A DNA stretch of 64,000 nucleotides from G963717155 sp963717155 (lineage in GTDB: Bacteria > Actinomycetota > Thermoleophilia > Gaiellales > JALYLC01): the NCBI GenBank assembly GCA_963717155.1, contig OY970326.1:62001-126000 (forward strand), read 5' to 3'. Below are positions 30,117 to 38,999 of this stretch, one piece after another. The notes beneath the pieces were generated by a model, which saw nothing but the letters and a program-made list of their open reading frames with translations, was not told the DNA's origin and searched no databases. The position numbers were made by a program, and so were the translations under genes. Every line of letters starts with the position of its first letter. Within the stretch, counting starts at the first letter, position 1.

Positions 30117-30851
30117 CTAGGCGGTCCGCCGCCTGAGCGTCACCGCGCCGGCGCCGAGGGCCGCGAGCATGAAGCCTCCGAGCACGATCGCGTCGACCGC
30201 GAGTCGCCGACTCGTCCCGTCGATCGCGACGCGGTGGAGGGCGTCGTAGGCGAAGGTCATCGGCAGCACGCTCGACAGCCAGCGCAGCACGGGCGTCATC
30301 CCGTCGCGTGGGACGAGCAGCCCGCACAGCAGCAGTTGCGGCAGCAGGAAGGCGGGAAGGAACTGCACGGCCTGGAACTCGGTGGTGGCGAACGCCGAGA
30401 CGAAGAGTCCGAGCGCCATGCCGAGCAGTGCGTTCAGGAGCGCGAACGCCACGACCAGCGCGAGAGGGCCATTGCTGTCGAGTCCGAGCGCTCCGAACGC
30501 GACGCCCGAGACGGCGGCGGTCTGGACGGCAGCCACGCCGGCGAACGCGATCGCGTAGCCGAGCAGGATGTCGAGCCGAGAAAGCGGCAATGTGAGGAGC
30601 CGCTCGAGCGTGCCCGAGCTTCGCTCCCGGAGCATCGTGATCGAGGTGACGAGGAACATCGAGATCAGCGGGAACAGACCCACCAGCGGGACGCCGACTC
30701 GCTGGAAGAGCCCGACGTCGCGGTCGACGACGTAGCGCACGAGCGTCACGAGTACGCAGGGAACGAGGATGAGCAGCGCGATGGTGCGCGGGTCGCGGCG
30801 GAGCTGGGCGAGCACCCGCACGGCGATGGCCAACGTGACGCGAGCGCTCAT
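30117..30851 (-). CDS. ABC-2 type transporter permease
   Basis: 244 residues with six hydrophobic helices. TIALLILVPCVLVTLVRYVVD near the start, the conserved SSGTLERLLTLPLSRLDILLGYA loop and the C-terminal RWLSSVLPMTFAYDALH are typical of ABC-2 permeases of drug or lipid exporters. ATG 30851 overlaps the stop of the ATPase gene (ATGA). The pair forms an exporter; the substrate is unknown. The 3' end lies 22 bp from the convergent usp stop. Confidence 0.88.
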   Translation of the reverse strand: MSARVTLAIAVRVLAQLRRDPRTIALLILVPCVLVTLVRYVVDRDVGLFQRVGVPLVGLFPLISMFLVTSITMLRERSSGTLERLLTLPLSRLDILLGYAIAFAGVAAVQTAAVSGVAFGALGLDSNGPLALVVAFALLNALLGMALGLFVSAFATTEFQAVQFLPAFLLPQLLLCGLLVPRDGMTPVLRWLSSVLPMTFAYDALHRVAIDGTSRRLAVDAIVLGGFMLAALGAGAVTLRRRTA

Positions 30852-31543
30852 GCCGACTCCACCAGGTGCAGGAACGCGTGCTCGACGTCGCTCGTCCCCG
30901 TCTGCTCGAGCAGTGCGGCCGGTGTGGCCTGGGTGAGCATGCGTCCGTCGCGCATGAGAACGAGCTCGTCACAGCGCTCCGCCTCATCCATCACGTGGCT
31001 CGAGACGAGCAGTGACACGCCCTCGCTCGCGAGCTCGTGGAACGTACTCCAGAGGTCACGTCGCAGCACCGGGTCGAGACCGACCGTCGGCTCGTCGAGG
31101 ACGAGCAGCTCGGGCTTGCCGACCAGCGCCGTGGCGAGCGACACCCGAGCTCGCTGGCCGCCGGAGAGCGCGCGAACGAGCTGGTTCGATGCACCAGCGA
31201 GCCCGACGAGGTCGGTGACCTCGGCCTCGCGACCACGAGGAGCGTTCAGCACCCTTGCGAAGAACCGCAGGTTCTCCGCGACCGTCAGGTCACCGTACAC
31301 CGCGGGTGCCTGGGTGACGTAACCGACCCGAGGGCGCAGCGACGCAGAGCCTGCCGGTACTCCGAGAACGTCCACGCGCCCGCGCACATCGCGCTGGACG
31401 CCGACGATCGCACGCATCAGCGTCGTCTTGCCACAGCCGCTTGGACCGAGCAGCCCACACACCACGCCTCGGCCGAGACGAAGGTCGATGTCGCGCACGA
31501 CGTCACGCCCTCCGCGTCGGATGCTGACCCCTTCCAGTACCAC
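30848..31543 (-). CDS. ABC transporter ATP-binding protein
   Basis: 231 residues from GTG 31543. Walker A GPSGCGKTTLM, signature ALSGGQRARVSLATAL, Walker B LLVLDEPTVGLD and the H-loop SSHVMDEAERCDELV are all intact. It pairs with the ABC-2 permease downstream. The gene is divergent from the metallo-hydrolase at 31684, with about 140 bp between. Confidence 0.9.
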   Translation of the reverse strand: MVLEGVSIRRGGRDVVRDIDLRLGRGVVCGLLGPSGCGKTTLMRAIVGVQRDVRGRVDVLGVPAGSASLRPRVGYVTQAPAVYGDLTVAENLRFFARVLNAPRGREAEVTDLVGLAGASNQLVRALSGGQRARVSLATALVGKPELLVLDEPTVGLDPVLRRDLWSTFHELASEGVSLLVSSHVMDEAERCDELVLMRDGRMLTQATPAALLEQTGTSDVEHAFLHLVESA

Positions 31544-31683
31544 CGCGTCGGTTACGACGCTGCCCTCCTGCGAGCGCGCTGGCTTTGCCGAGGCATTCCC
31601 GGAGTATCGGTGTGCACGGAATCGAGGCGCTGCGGCCGGCGATGCGCATAATCACGAGGCACCGGCGTCCAAGGAGTTCGAAC

Positions 31684-32289
31684 ATGCGTGAGATCGCCCC
31701 CGGGATCGTGCACTGGACGGCCCGCCACGAGCACATCCATGCCGAGGTGAGCTCGTACATGCTGGTGCGCGAAGGCGTCGTCCTCGATCCCATGCCGCCG
31801 GCCGAGGGGTTCGCTGCACTCGCGCAGCGGTTCGGGGAGCCGCGCGCGGTGATCCTGACCAACCGGCATCACTACCGCCACGCCGCGCAGGTCGAGCTGC
31901 TGTTCGATGCGACGGTGCATTGCCACGAGGCAGGAATGCACGAGTTCACCACCGGCGAGCGGGTGGTGCCGTTCGCGTTCGGCGACGAGCTTCCCGGCGG
32001 TGCCATCGCGCACGAGGTGGCCTCGATCTGTCCGGAGGAGACGGCGGTCTGGTTCCCCGCCGAGCGTGCGCTCGCGTTCGCCGACGGCCTCGTCCGGATG
32101 CCTCCGAACGGCCAGCTGGGGTTCGTGCCGGACAGCCTCATGGGTGACGACCCCGAGCTCGTCAAGAGCGGCCTGCGGACCGCGTTCCGTCGGCTCGTCC
32201 CGCTGGAGCCCGACCACCTGCTGCTCGCACACGGTCTTCCCTGGGTCGGCGGCGGCGGCGATGCCCTCGGCTCGGTCGCCGGCCAATGA
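31684..32289 (+). CDS. metallo-beta-lactamase-fold-like protein lacking the HxHxDH motif
   Basis: 201 residues from ATG 31684 (AGGAG upstream). The pattern IVHWTARHEHIHAEVSSYML, VLDPMPPAEGFAAL, VILTNRHHYRHA and LLAHGLPWVG follows the beta-lactamase fold, but the zinc motif HxHxDH is replaced by NRHHYRHA, so metal binding may be partial or lost. Similar proteins are usually annotated as MBL-fold hydrolases of unknown activity. The stop overlaps the ABC ATPase start (ATGA), so it is translated with the exporter that follows. Confidence 0.65.
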   Translation: MREIAPGIVHWTARHEHIHAEVSSYMLVREGVVLDPMPPAEGFAALAQRFGEPRAVILTNRHHYRHAAQVELLFDATVHCHEAGMHEFTTGERVVPFAFGDELPGGAIAHEVASICPEETAVWFPAERALAFADGLVRMPPNGQLGFVPDSLMGDDPELVKSGLRTAFRRLVPLEPDHLLLAHGLPWVGGGGDALGSVAGQ

Positions 32290-33182
32290 CTGCGATCCGC
32301 ACGGAGGGGCTGTCGAAGCGATATGGCTCGACGCTCGCGCTGGACTCGCTCGATCTCTCGATCGAGGCTGGCGAGGTGTACGGCTATCTGGGACCGAACG
32401 GCGCCGGGAAGACGACGACGATCCGCGTGCTGCTCGGGCTCCACCGCCCGAGCGCCGGGAGAGCGGAGCTCTTCGGCATCGACGCCTGGGGCGATCCGGT
32501 GGCCGCACATCGCCGCGTTGCGTACGTCGCGGGCGAGCCGTTCCTCTGGCCGAGCCTGACGGGGGCCGAGACGCTCGAGTTCCTCTCGCACCTCCGCGGG
32601 GAAACCGATGTCGCCTATCGCGACGTCCTCATCGAGCGCTTCCAGTTCGACACGCGTAAGAAGGTGCGGGCACTCTCCAAGGGCAACCGCCAGAAGGTGC
32701 AGCTCGTCGCCGCGTTCTCGACCCGGGCCGACCTGCTGATCCTCGACGAGCCGACGAGCGGTCTCGACCCGCTCATGGAGATCGCGTTCCGGGAGACGGT
32801 GCAGGAGGCCAAGCAGCGCGGGCAGACGATCTTCCTCTCGTCCCACATCCTGAGCGAGGTCGAGGCGCTGTGCGATCGCGTCGGCATCCTGCGCGACGGA
32901 CGCCTCGTCGATCAGGGGAAGCTCTCCGAGCTGCGCCAGCTCGCTGCCCAGACCGTGGAGATCACCTTCGCCGGGCCTGCGCCGACCCTGCCGCCTCTTA
33001 CCGGCGTGCACGTCGCTCCGGCCGGCGAGAACGCGCTTCGATGCGAGGTGACGGGGAGCGTCGGCCCGTTGATCGCAGAGCTCGCGAAGCATCCGGTGGT
33101 AGCGCTGACCAGCCGCGAACCGTCGCTCGAAGAGATCTTCATCCACCACTACGACACGACTCCGGGCGATGGGCGCGAGTAG
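32286..33182 (+). CDS. ABC transporter ATP-binding protein (drug/antibiotic exporter type)
   Basis: 298 residues. Walker A GPNGAGKTTTIRVLLGL, signature ALSKGNRQKVQLVAAF (a KGNRQK variant common in polyketide-antibiotic exporters), Walker B LLILDEPTSGLDPLM, and H-loop SSHILSEVEALCDRVG. The C-terminal 90 residues form the extra domain seen in ABC-2 exporter ATPases. It overlaps the MBL-like gene by 4 nt and the permease by 14 nt. Confidence 0.92.
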   Translation: MTAIRTEGLSKRYGSTLALDSLDLSIEAGEVYGYLGPNGAGKTTTIRVLLGLHRPSAGRAELFGIDAWGDPVAAHRRVAYVAGEPFLWPSLTGAETLEFLSHLRGETDVAYRDVLIERFQFDTRKKVRALSKGNRQKVQLVAAFSTRADLLILDEPTSGLDPLMEIAFRETVQEAKQRGQTIFLSSHILSEVEALCDRVGILRDGRLVDQGKLSELRQLAAQTVEITFAGPAPTLPPLTGVHVAPAGENALRCEVTGSVGPLIAELAKHPVVALTSREPSLEEIFIHHYDTTPGDGRE

Positions 33183-34755
33183 GGCGCTCGTCCGTCGCGC
33201 GTTCTCCGACTCTCGCACACGCACGCTCTCGTTCGCGCTCCTCTTCGGGGCCGTGGGCGCGGTGCAGGTCGTTGGCTACCGCACGAGTTACCCGACGCAC
33301 GCCGACCGCATCGCATTCGCGCGAACCTTCGGTGACAACAGCGCGGTGCGGCTCTTCTACGGCGTGCCACACGATCTGCTGACGGTGGGCGGCTACACCG
33401 CGTGGCGCGTCGGTGGGATCCTGTCCCTGTTCGCGGCGGTGTGGGGGCTCCTCGCTGCGGTTCGGGCGATGCGCACCGAGGAGGACACCGGACGGCAGGA
33501 GCTGGTCCTCGCGCTGCCCGTGAGTCGTCGCCAGGCCGTCGCATCCGCCCTGGCCGCGATCGGCGCCGGGGCGGTGATCCTGTGGCTCGCCACGTTCGTC
33601 GGCTTCGTGGCGACGCGCCTGCCTGTCGGAGGATCCGCGTATCTCGCCCTCGCGGTCGTGTCGCCCGTTCCGGTCTTCGTCGGCATCGGCGCTCTCGCGA
33701 GCCAGGTCGCGCCGAACCGCCGCCTCGCGCTCGGCATCTCCTTCGGTGTGCTCGCCATCGCGTTCGCCGTGCGCGTGGTCGCCGACACCGCGACCGGTGT
33801 GGGATGGCTCCGCTGGGTGACCCCGCTCGGCTGGGTCGAGGAGCTGCGGCCGTTCGCGGAAGCCCGGCCGGCTGTGCTCCTCCTTCCACTCCTGACCGGC
33901 CTGCTGCTGCTTGCGCTGGCGATGCCGATCGCGCTGCGTCGAGACATCGGCTCGGGGCTGCTGCGCACGACCGACAGCGCCGAGTCGCGGCTGTTCCTGC
34001 TGTCGTCGCCAACCGCTCTCGCACTTCGCGGCGAGCTGGGCGTCCTGGCCGGCTGGTTCGTCGGGCTCGGCGCGTTCGCCCTGGTCACGGGGATCATCTC
34101 GGACAGCTTCTCGTCCGGGCTGTCGAGCAAGCTTCGCAGCGAGATCGGGAAGCTCGGTGGCGGGTCGTTGCTGACGCCGTCAGGCGCGTTGAGCTTCTAC
34201 TTCCTCTTCTTCGTCGTGGTGATCAGCCTGTTCGCGACCTCGCAGGTCGCAGCGACACGGCACGAGGAGGCCGAGCAGCGCCTCGAGACGCTGCTGGCGT
34301 ACTCCGTCAGCCGCCGTAGCTGGCTCCTGGGACGCCTTGTCCTGGCTGCGCTCGGCGCACTCGCCCTCGGCCTGGTGGCCGGCGTCCTCGCCTGGGCCGG
34401 CGCCGTATCGCAAGGCGCGAACGTCGCCCTCTCCGGGATGCTCGAGGCCGGACTCAATTGCCTTCCGGTCGCGCTCCTCTTCCTCGCGCTCGCCGCGCTC
34501 GCGTTCGCCGCGTTCCCGCGCGGCAGCGTCGTCGTCTCCTACGGACTCGTCCTCCTGGCATTCCTGTGGGAGCTCCTGGGCGCGCTCCTGAACGCTCCGA
34601 GTTGGACGCTGGGCCTGTCGCCGTTCCATCACATGGGGCTCGTGCCCGTGCATCCCTTCCGTCTGGGCGCAGCAATTGCGATGCTCGGGATCGCGGCCAT
34701 CGTGACGCTGCTCGCCGCCATGGTGTTCGAACGGCGCGATCTCACGAGCGCCTGA
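33169..34755 (+). CDS. ABC exporter permease, polyketide antibiotic transporter type
   Basis: 528 residues with about twelve hydrophobic helices in two six-helix halves, the fused ABC-2 form found in actinobacterial antibiotic exporters. Conserved loops RTEEDTGRQELVLALPVSRR and RHEEAEQRLETLLAYSVSRR occur once per half and show internal duplication. The last eleven codons (34723-34755, ending FERRDLTSA) are repeated almost exactly at 37458-37490 beyond cydAB. Substrate unknown. Confidence 0.88.
   Translation: MGASRALVRRAFSDSRTRTLSFALLFGAVGAVQVVGYRTSYPTHADRIAFARTFGDNSAVRLFYGVPHDLLTVGGYTAWRVGGILSLFAAVWGLLAAVRAMRTEEDTGRQELVLALPVSRRQAVASALAAIGAGAVILWLATFVGFVATRLPVGGSAYLALAVVSPVPVFVGIGALASQVAPNRRLALGISFGVLAIAFAVRVVADTATGVGWLRWVTPLGWVEELRPFAEARPAVLLLPLLTGLLLLALAMPIALRRDIGSGLLRTTDSAESRLFLLSSPTALALRGELGVLAGWFVGLGAFALVTGIISDSFSSGLSSKLRSEIGKLGGGSLLTPSGALSFYFLFFVVVISLFATSQVAATRHEEAEQRLETLLAYSVSRRSWLLGRLVLAALGALALGLVAGVLAWAGAVSQGANVALSGMLEAGLNCLPVALLFLALAALAFAAFPRGSVVVSYGLVLLAFLWELLGALLNAPSWTLGLSPFHHMGLVPVHPFRLGAAIAMLGIAAIVTLLAAMVFERRDLTSA
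34723..34755 (+). repeat. 33-bp direct repeat, left copy (permease 3' end)
   Basis: The last 33 bp of the ABC permease, including its stop, match 37458-37490 at 31 of 33 positions. The two copies bracket cydAB and the 5' piece of a usp gene. Confidence 0.85.
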
Positions 34756-34857
34756 GCGAGACCGGTCCTGCGGGTATCCCGCAGCTCGCTTGGGCGGGCT
34801 CGCTGATGCTCCGTCCCGGCGCTCCCGCAAGATTGTGAGCGTGAGCGAGGGACACCG

Positions 34858-36264
34858 ATGAGCGCGCTCGAGCTTGCCCGCTGGCAGTTCGGCGTGACGA
34901 CCGTCTACCACTTCCTGTTCGTGCCGATCACGATCGGCATCACCTGGTTCGTCGCGGTGTTCCAGACGCTCTGGTACCGCCGCCGCGACGAGAAGTACCT
35001 CCGCCTGACGCGCTTCTTCGGCAAGCTGATGCTGATCAACTTCGCGATCGGCGTGGTGACGGGAATCGTGCAGGAGTTCCAGTTCGGGATGAACTGGAGC
35101 ACCTACTCGCGCTATGTCGGTGACGTCTTCGGTGCACCGCTCGCGATGGAGGCGCTCGCCGCGTTCTTCCTCGAGTCGACGTTCCTCGGGCTCTGGATCT
35201 TCGGCTGGAGCGTGCTGAGCGCGCGGATCCATCTCGCCGTCATCTACGCGGTGGCCTTCGGCTCCACGTTGAGCGCGCTGTTCATCCTGGCGGCGAACTC
35301 GTGGATGCAGCACCCGGTCGGCTACGCGATCAACAAGACCACCGGCCACGCCGAGATGACGTCGATCGGCAAGGTCCTGACCAACTCGACACTGCTATAC
35401 GCGTTCCCGCACACGATCGGCGCCGCCCTGATGACGGCCGGCATGATCGTCGTCGGGGTCTCGGCATGGCACCTCGCGCGCGGTTCGGACGTCGCGATGT
35501 TCACGTCTGCGATCCGGCTCGCGCTTCCGGTGGTGTTCGTCGCTGCGCTGTTCACGAGCCTGATCGGTCACGCGCAGGCTCAGCTCATGACGACGCAGCA
35601 GCCGATGAAGATGGCCGCCGCGGAGGCGCTCTACACCACCCGCAGCGGCGCGCCGTTCTCGCTGTTCGCGGTAGCGCCGTTCGAGCACACCCCGACGCGC
35701 TCGACCTTCGACATCACGATTCCCCACGGCCTCTCGATCCTGGCGACCAACTCGTGGAACGGCAAGGTCGAGGGCATCAACGACCTCCAGCGCGCCTATC
35801 GGGCGAAGTACGGACCCGGGGACTACGCCCCGATCGTAGGCGTCACGTACTGGACGTTCCGGATCATGACCGGAATCGGGTTCCTGGTCGCGGCTCTCAC
35901 GGCACTCGGGATGCTGCTGCTCTGGCGGGGAACGCTCGAGACCTCGAGGCGCTATCTGCGCGTCCTCACGTACGCGATCGCCCTGCCCATCCTCGCGAAC
36001 GCGAGCGGCTGGATCTTCACCGAGATGGGCCGGCAGCCGTGGGTCGTACAGGGGCTGTTGAAGACGTCCGACGCGGTGTCGCCGAGCGTCTCGGCGTGGG
36101 AGGTCGGACTGACCCTCGCCGGGTTCACGTTGCTCTACGGCCTGCTCGCAGCCGCCGACGGCTGGTTGATGTTCCGCTACGCGAAGAGCGTGCCTCCGGA
36201 TGCCCCGAGCGCGGGCGACGGCTCTACGCCCGAGGACGCTCGCGAGCTCTCGATGGCCTACTAG
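34858..36264 (+). CDS. cydA: cytochrome bd ubiquinol oxidase subunit I
   Basis: 468 residues with nine or so helices. The N-terminal heme ligand is His 18 in TTVYHFLFVPITIG. GRQPWVVQGLLKTSDAVSP near the C-terminus is diagnostic. The Q-loop is of the short type. With CydB it reduces O2 to water at very high affinity using quinol, and the membrane enzyme supports growth under microoxia. GAGGGA lies 6 nt before ATG 34858. No cydX or cydDC follows here. Confidence 0.96.
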   Translation: MSALELARWQFGVTTVYHFLFVPITIGITWFVAVFQTLWYRRRDEKYLRLTRFFGKLMLINFAIGVVTGIVQEFQFGMNWSTYSRYVGDVFGAPLAMEALAAFFLESTFLGLWIFGWSVLSARIHLAVIYAVAFGSTLSALFILAANSWMQHPVGYAINKTTGHAEMTSIGKVLTNSTLLYAFPHTIGAALMTAGMIVVGVSAWHLARGSDVAMFTSAIRLALPVVFVAALFTSLIGHAQAQLMTTQQPMKMAAAEALYTTRSGAPFSLFAVAPFEHTPTRSTFDITIPHGLSILATNSWNGKVEGINDLQRAYRAKYGPGDYAPIVGVTYWTFRIMTGIGFLVAALTALGMLLLWRGTLETSRRYLRVLTYAIALPILANASGWIFTEMGRQPWVVQGLLKTSDAVSPSVSAWEVGLTLAGFTLLYGLLAAADGWLMFRYAKSVPPDAPSAGDGSTPEDARELSMAY

Positions 36265-36274
36265 GAGCATGACG

Positions 36275-37363
36275 ATGCCGACCGGCTACTGGCACCTCGA
36301 GGTTCTCTGGTTCGCATTGATCGCGATCCTCTGGATCGGGTACTTCGTGCTCGAAGGCTTCGACTTCGGGGTCGGCATCCTGATGCCGTTCGTCTCGAAG
36401 GACGACAGCGACCGGCGCGTGGTGCTGAACACCATCGGACCCGTCTGGGACGGCAACGAGGTGTGGCTCCTGACCGCCGGAGGCGCGACGTTCGCAGCGT
36501 TCCCGGGGTGGTACGCGACGCTGTTCTCGGGCTTCTACCTCGCGCTCTTCCTGATCCTCGTCGCCCTGATCGTGCGCGGCGTGGCATTCGAGTACCGCGG
36601 GAAGCACGACTCGGACCGCTGGCGTGCCTGGTGGGATCGGGCGATCTTCCTCGGGTCGGCGCTGCCGGCGCTCCTCTGGGGCGTGGCGTTCGCGAACATG
36701 GTGCATGGCGTGCCGATCGACGCGAGGGGCGAGTTCACCGGATCGCTCCTGACCTTGCTGAACCCCTACGCGTTGTTCGCAGGCGTCACGACGCTCGCGC
36801 TCTTCACGCTCCACGGCGCGATCTACCTCTCGCTGAAGACGCGCGGAGACATGCTCGAGCGGGCCCGCGGCGCCTCACGCCGACTCTCGGTCGTGACCGC
36901 CGTGCTCGTCTTCGGGTTCCTGCTCTGGACCTATCTGAACGCCGTGTCGGGGCACTCGAAGGGGCTCGTTCCGGGCGTCATCCCGATCACTGCCCTCGGG
37001 CTCGCCATCGCGGTGCCGTTCCTCGTGCGTGCGGCGCGCGACGGCGTGGCGTTCACGGCAACGGCGCTCTCGATCCTGCTCTTGACCACCACGCTCTTCC
37101 TCAACCTGTACCCGCGGGTGCTCGTGTCGTCGACGGACAAGGCCTACTCGCTCACGATCTGGTCGACGAGCTCGAACCACTACTCGCTGGTCGTGATGAC
37201 GATCGTGGCGCTGGCGCTCACACCCGTCGTGCTCCTGTACCAGGGTTGGACGTACTACGTCTTCCGGCATCGGGTCAGTCGCGATGATCTCGTACCCCTG
37301 AAGACCCCGATCGAGCTGCTCTCGGGTGGGGACGACCACACCCCTGCGGCCTCGAACACCTAG
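36275..37363 (+). CDS. cydB: cytochrome bd ubiquinol oxidase subunit II
   Basis: 362 residues with eight or nine helices. N-terminal WFALIAILWIGYFVLEGFDFG, then PVWDGNEVWLLTAGGATFAAFP and the C-terminal YSLTIWSTSSNHYSL and PVVLLYQGWTYYVFR are diagnostic of CydB. I preferred ATG 36275 over ATG 36269 because AGGAG sits at 36263-36267, 7 nt upstream of the former. It follows cydA by 10 bp in the same operon. Confidence 0.95.
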   Translation: MPTGYWHLEVLWFALIAILWIGYFVLEGFDFGVGILMPFVSKDDSDRRVVLNTIGPVWDGNEVWLLTAGGATFAAFPGWYATLFSGFYLALFLILVALIVRGVAFEYRGKHDSDRWRAWWDRAIFLGSALPALLWGVAFANMVHGVPIDARGEFTGSLLTLLNPYALFAGVTTLALFTLHGAIYLSLKTRGDMLERARGASRRLSVVTAVLVFGFLLWTYLNAVSGHSKGLVPGVIPITALGLAIAVPFLVRAARDGVAFTATALSILLLTTTLFLNLYPRVLVSSTDKAYSLTIWSTSSNHYSLVVMTIVALALTPVVLLYQGWTYYVFRHRVSRDDLVPLKTPIELLSGGDDHTPAASNT

Positions 37364-37376
37364 CGCCAAGGTGCCC

Positions 37377-37382
37377 GATACT
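37377..37382 (+). promoter_or_regulatory. putative -10 element (GATACT) of the usp fragment
   Basis: GATACT stands 6 nt before the ATG at 37389, exactly as before the intact usp at 38131. The promoter therefore came along with the duplicated 5' piece. Confidence 0.4.
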
Positions 37383-37388
37383 GGAGCT

Positions 37389-37490
37389 ATGAGACGCGAC
37401 AGCACTCACACGCCGTTGATCGTGGTCGGGGTCGACGGATCCGCACACGCCCACGAGGTGTTCGAGCGGCGCGATCTGACGAGCGCCTGA
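37389..37490 (+). pseudogene. chimeric 33-codon ORF: usp 5' end fused to permease 3' end
   Basis: The first half (MRRDSTHTPLIVVGVDGS) is nearly identical, with its upstream GATACT, to the start of the usp at 38131. The second half (FERRDLTSA and stop) copies the C-terminus of the ABC permease at 34755. The join lies around 37455-37462, where both parents share a short GTGTT/GCGTT-like stretch. The 33-residue product cannot form a USP fold, so I treat it as a recombination scar. It could still be transcribed. Confidence 0.8.
37458..37490 (+). repeat. 33-bp direct repeat, right copy
   Basis: Matches 34723-34755 with two mismatches. Forms the 3' part of the chimeric micro-ORF. Confidence 0.85.
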
Positions 37491-37583
37491 TCAGAACTCG
37501 TGCGGGGGGAAGGATCGGGTCGCCGGAGCGTCGATGCAGCTGGCAGGCGAGTGTCAAGCCGAAGCTGCGCCAGGAGGACCACC

Positions 37584-38117
37584 GTGAACACACCCCACAC
37601 TGCACCGATCCTGCTCTGCTACGACCGCTCGCGCGGATCCGGTCGTGCCATCGAGGCCGCCGGCGCCCTGTTCCCCGGCCACTCCGCGATCGTGCTGCAC
37701 GTCTGGAGCCATGCGGGCGTGAGAGCCGGCGTCTATGGCACGTCGTCGGGCTCGCAGGCGTCCGACGGGAGCGAGGTCGAGCGAGCTGCGATCGAGCTCG
37801 CCGACGAGGGTGGTCGACTCGCGCTCGCCGCCGGGCTCGCCGCGACCGCGGCCATCGCGCCCGCCGGGTTCGAGGCGACGTGGCGTGCGATCCTCGCGGT
37901 TGCCGAGCAGCACGGCGTCGAGCTCATCGTCGTCGGCACGCGCGGACTCCCGGCCCTGCGATCGCTCCTGCACGGCTCCGTGTCGCACGGGCTCGTCCAG
38001 CACGCACCGTGCCCCGTGCTGGTCGTGCCGACCGCAAGGTGTGTCGAGCAGGTGCTTGCGCCGGTGCACGTCGAACGCGCGCCTGCCCGCCTGGCGACGA
38101 TGCTCGGCCTGGCATAG
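37584..38117 (+). CDS. universal stress protein (UspA family), divergent
   Basis: 177 residues from GTG 37584 with AGGAGG at 37572-37577. N-terminal ILLCYDRSRGSGRAI has Asp in the usual place but an altered loop. The C-terminal GTRGLPALRSLLHGS keeps G-2x-G-9x-G-S, then CPVLVVPTA and a 25-residue extension. It lies between the usp scar and the usp at 38131, with 13 bp to the latter. Confidence 0.88.
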   Translation: MNTPHTAPILLCYDRSRGSGRAIEAAGALFPGHSAIVLHVWSHAGVRAGVYGTSSGSQASDGSEVERAAIELADEGGRLALAAGLAATAAIAPAGFEATWRAILAVAEQHGVELIVVGTRGLPALRSLLHGSVSHGLVQHAPCPVLVVPTARCVEQVLAPVHVERAPARLATMLGLA

Positions 38118-38118
38118 G

Positions 38119-38124
38119 GATACT
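38119..38124 (+). promoter_or_regulatory. putative -10 element (GATACT) of a leaderless usp promoter
   Basis: GATACT ends 6 nt before ATG 38131. It straddles the end of the preceding usp gene region and is conserved in the duplicate at 37377. Confidence 0.45.
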
Positions 38125-38130
38125 GCACCC

Positions 38131-38580
38131 ATGACACACGACAGCACTCACACGCCGTTGATCGTGGTCGGAGTCGACGGATCCAAGTTCGCGCACGAGG
38201 CGTTGCGCTTCGCCGTGGACGAGGCGAGGATGCGCGGAGGGCGCCTCACGATCGTCACGGCCTGGTTCGTCCCGGTGATGGCCTACGCGGGCGGCTCCAC
38301 CGCTGGCATCGATCCGGAGACGTTCGAGGAGGATGCCGAAGCCGTGTCGGCAGCGGCCCTCGGGGAGGCACGCGGCCTCGACGCCGATGTCGAGATCGAT
38401 GCCACCGTATCGAACGACCAGCCGGCAGCCGCGTTGATCGCGGCCGCCGAGCACGCGGATCTCCTCGTCGTCGCCTCGCGGGGCCGCGGAGGCTTCGCGA
38501 GCCTGCTCCTCGGGTCGGTGAGCGAGCAGCTGGCGCACCACGCGCCGTGCCCGCTGACCATCATCCGCCCGGCGGAGTAG
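38131..38580 (+). CDS. universal stress protein (UspA family)
   Basis: 149 residues. LIVVGVDGSKFAHEAL begins the fold; the ATP loop is ASRGRGGFASLLLGS, with Ala in place of the first Gly; CPLTIIRPAE closes it. The first 18 codons and promoter-like hexamer are duplicated at 37377-37450. It overlaps the convergent DUF4440 gene by 20 bp. With the usp upstream it forms a tandem pair just behind cydAB, again linking USPs with microaerobic respiration. Confidence 0.92.
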   Translation: MTHDSTHTPLIVVGVDGSKFAHEALRFAVDEARMRGGRLTIVTAWFVPVMAYAGGSTAGIDPETFEEDAEAVSAAALGEARGLDADVEIDATVSNDQPAAALIAAAEHADLLVVASRGRGGFASLLLGSVSEQLAHHAPCPLTIIRPAE

Positions 38581-38968
38581 CAGGGGCGGCGATCGTCCCC
38601 TGGTGGAACACCACCCGCCAGCCGTCGGGATCGCGGCGCCAGATCGTCGACCGCAACGTCCGCCGCTCCCCCTGTTCGAGCACGTACGTCAGCAGGAACA
38701 CGTGCGGGGCAAGCTCGCTGAGGCCGAACTCCGAGCACGTCCACGGGTCGTCTCCCGGATGCCGTAGCCGCTCCACCACGGTGTCGCGCACGAACGCGCG
38801 GCCGTAGCGCTGCCCGGAGGCGCCGACCTCCCAGAACTCCGGAGCCATCGTCGCTTCGATGTCGGCTGCCGTGGCGTCGGGGCCGTAGCGATGGAAGAGC
38901 GGCTCGAGCTCCCTGAGCTCGTCCAGTACGCCGCGGAGATCGGGTGACACGTCGTTCCAGGGCTTCAA
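38561..38968 (-). CDS. DUF4440/SnoaL-like (NTF2 fold) protein
   Basis: 135 residues from TTG 38968. ELEPLFHRYGPDATAADIEA, the EFWEVGASGQRYGRAFV segment and the C-terminal strand WRVVFHQGTI follow the NTF2-like DUF4440 pattern. There is no export signal. Such proteins range from enzymes to binding proteins; no active-site call is safe. It is divergent from the YciI-like gene with 31 bp between. Confidence 0.8.
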   Translation of the reverse strand: MKPWNDVSPDLRGVLDELRELEPLFHRYGPDATAADIEATMAPEFWEVGASGQRYGRAFVRDTVVERLRHPGDDPWTCSEFGLSELAPHVFLLTYVLEQGERRTLRSTIWRRDPDGWRVVFHQGTIAAPATPPGG

Positions 38969-38999
38969 GGCGATCCAGGATAGTCTCGCGTCAGTCGCC

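Noticed and set aside
37389..37490. The 33-codon ORF as a genuine small protein gene
   Set aside because: Both halves are copies of neighbouring genes' ends, so a recombination scar explains it better.
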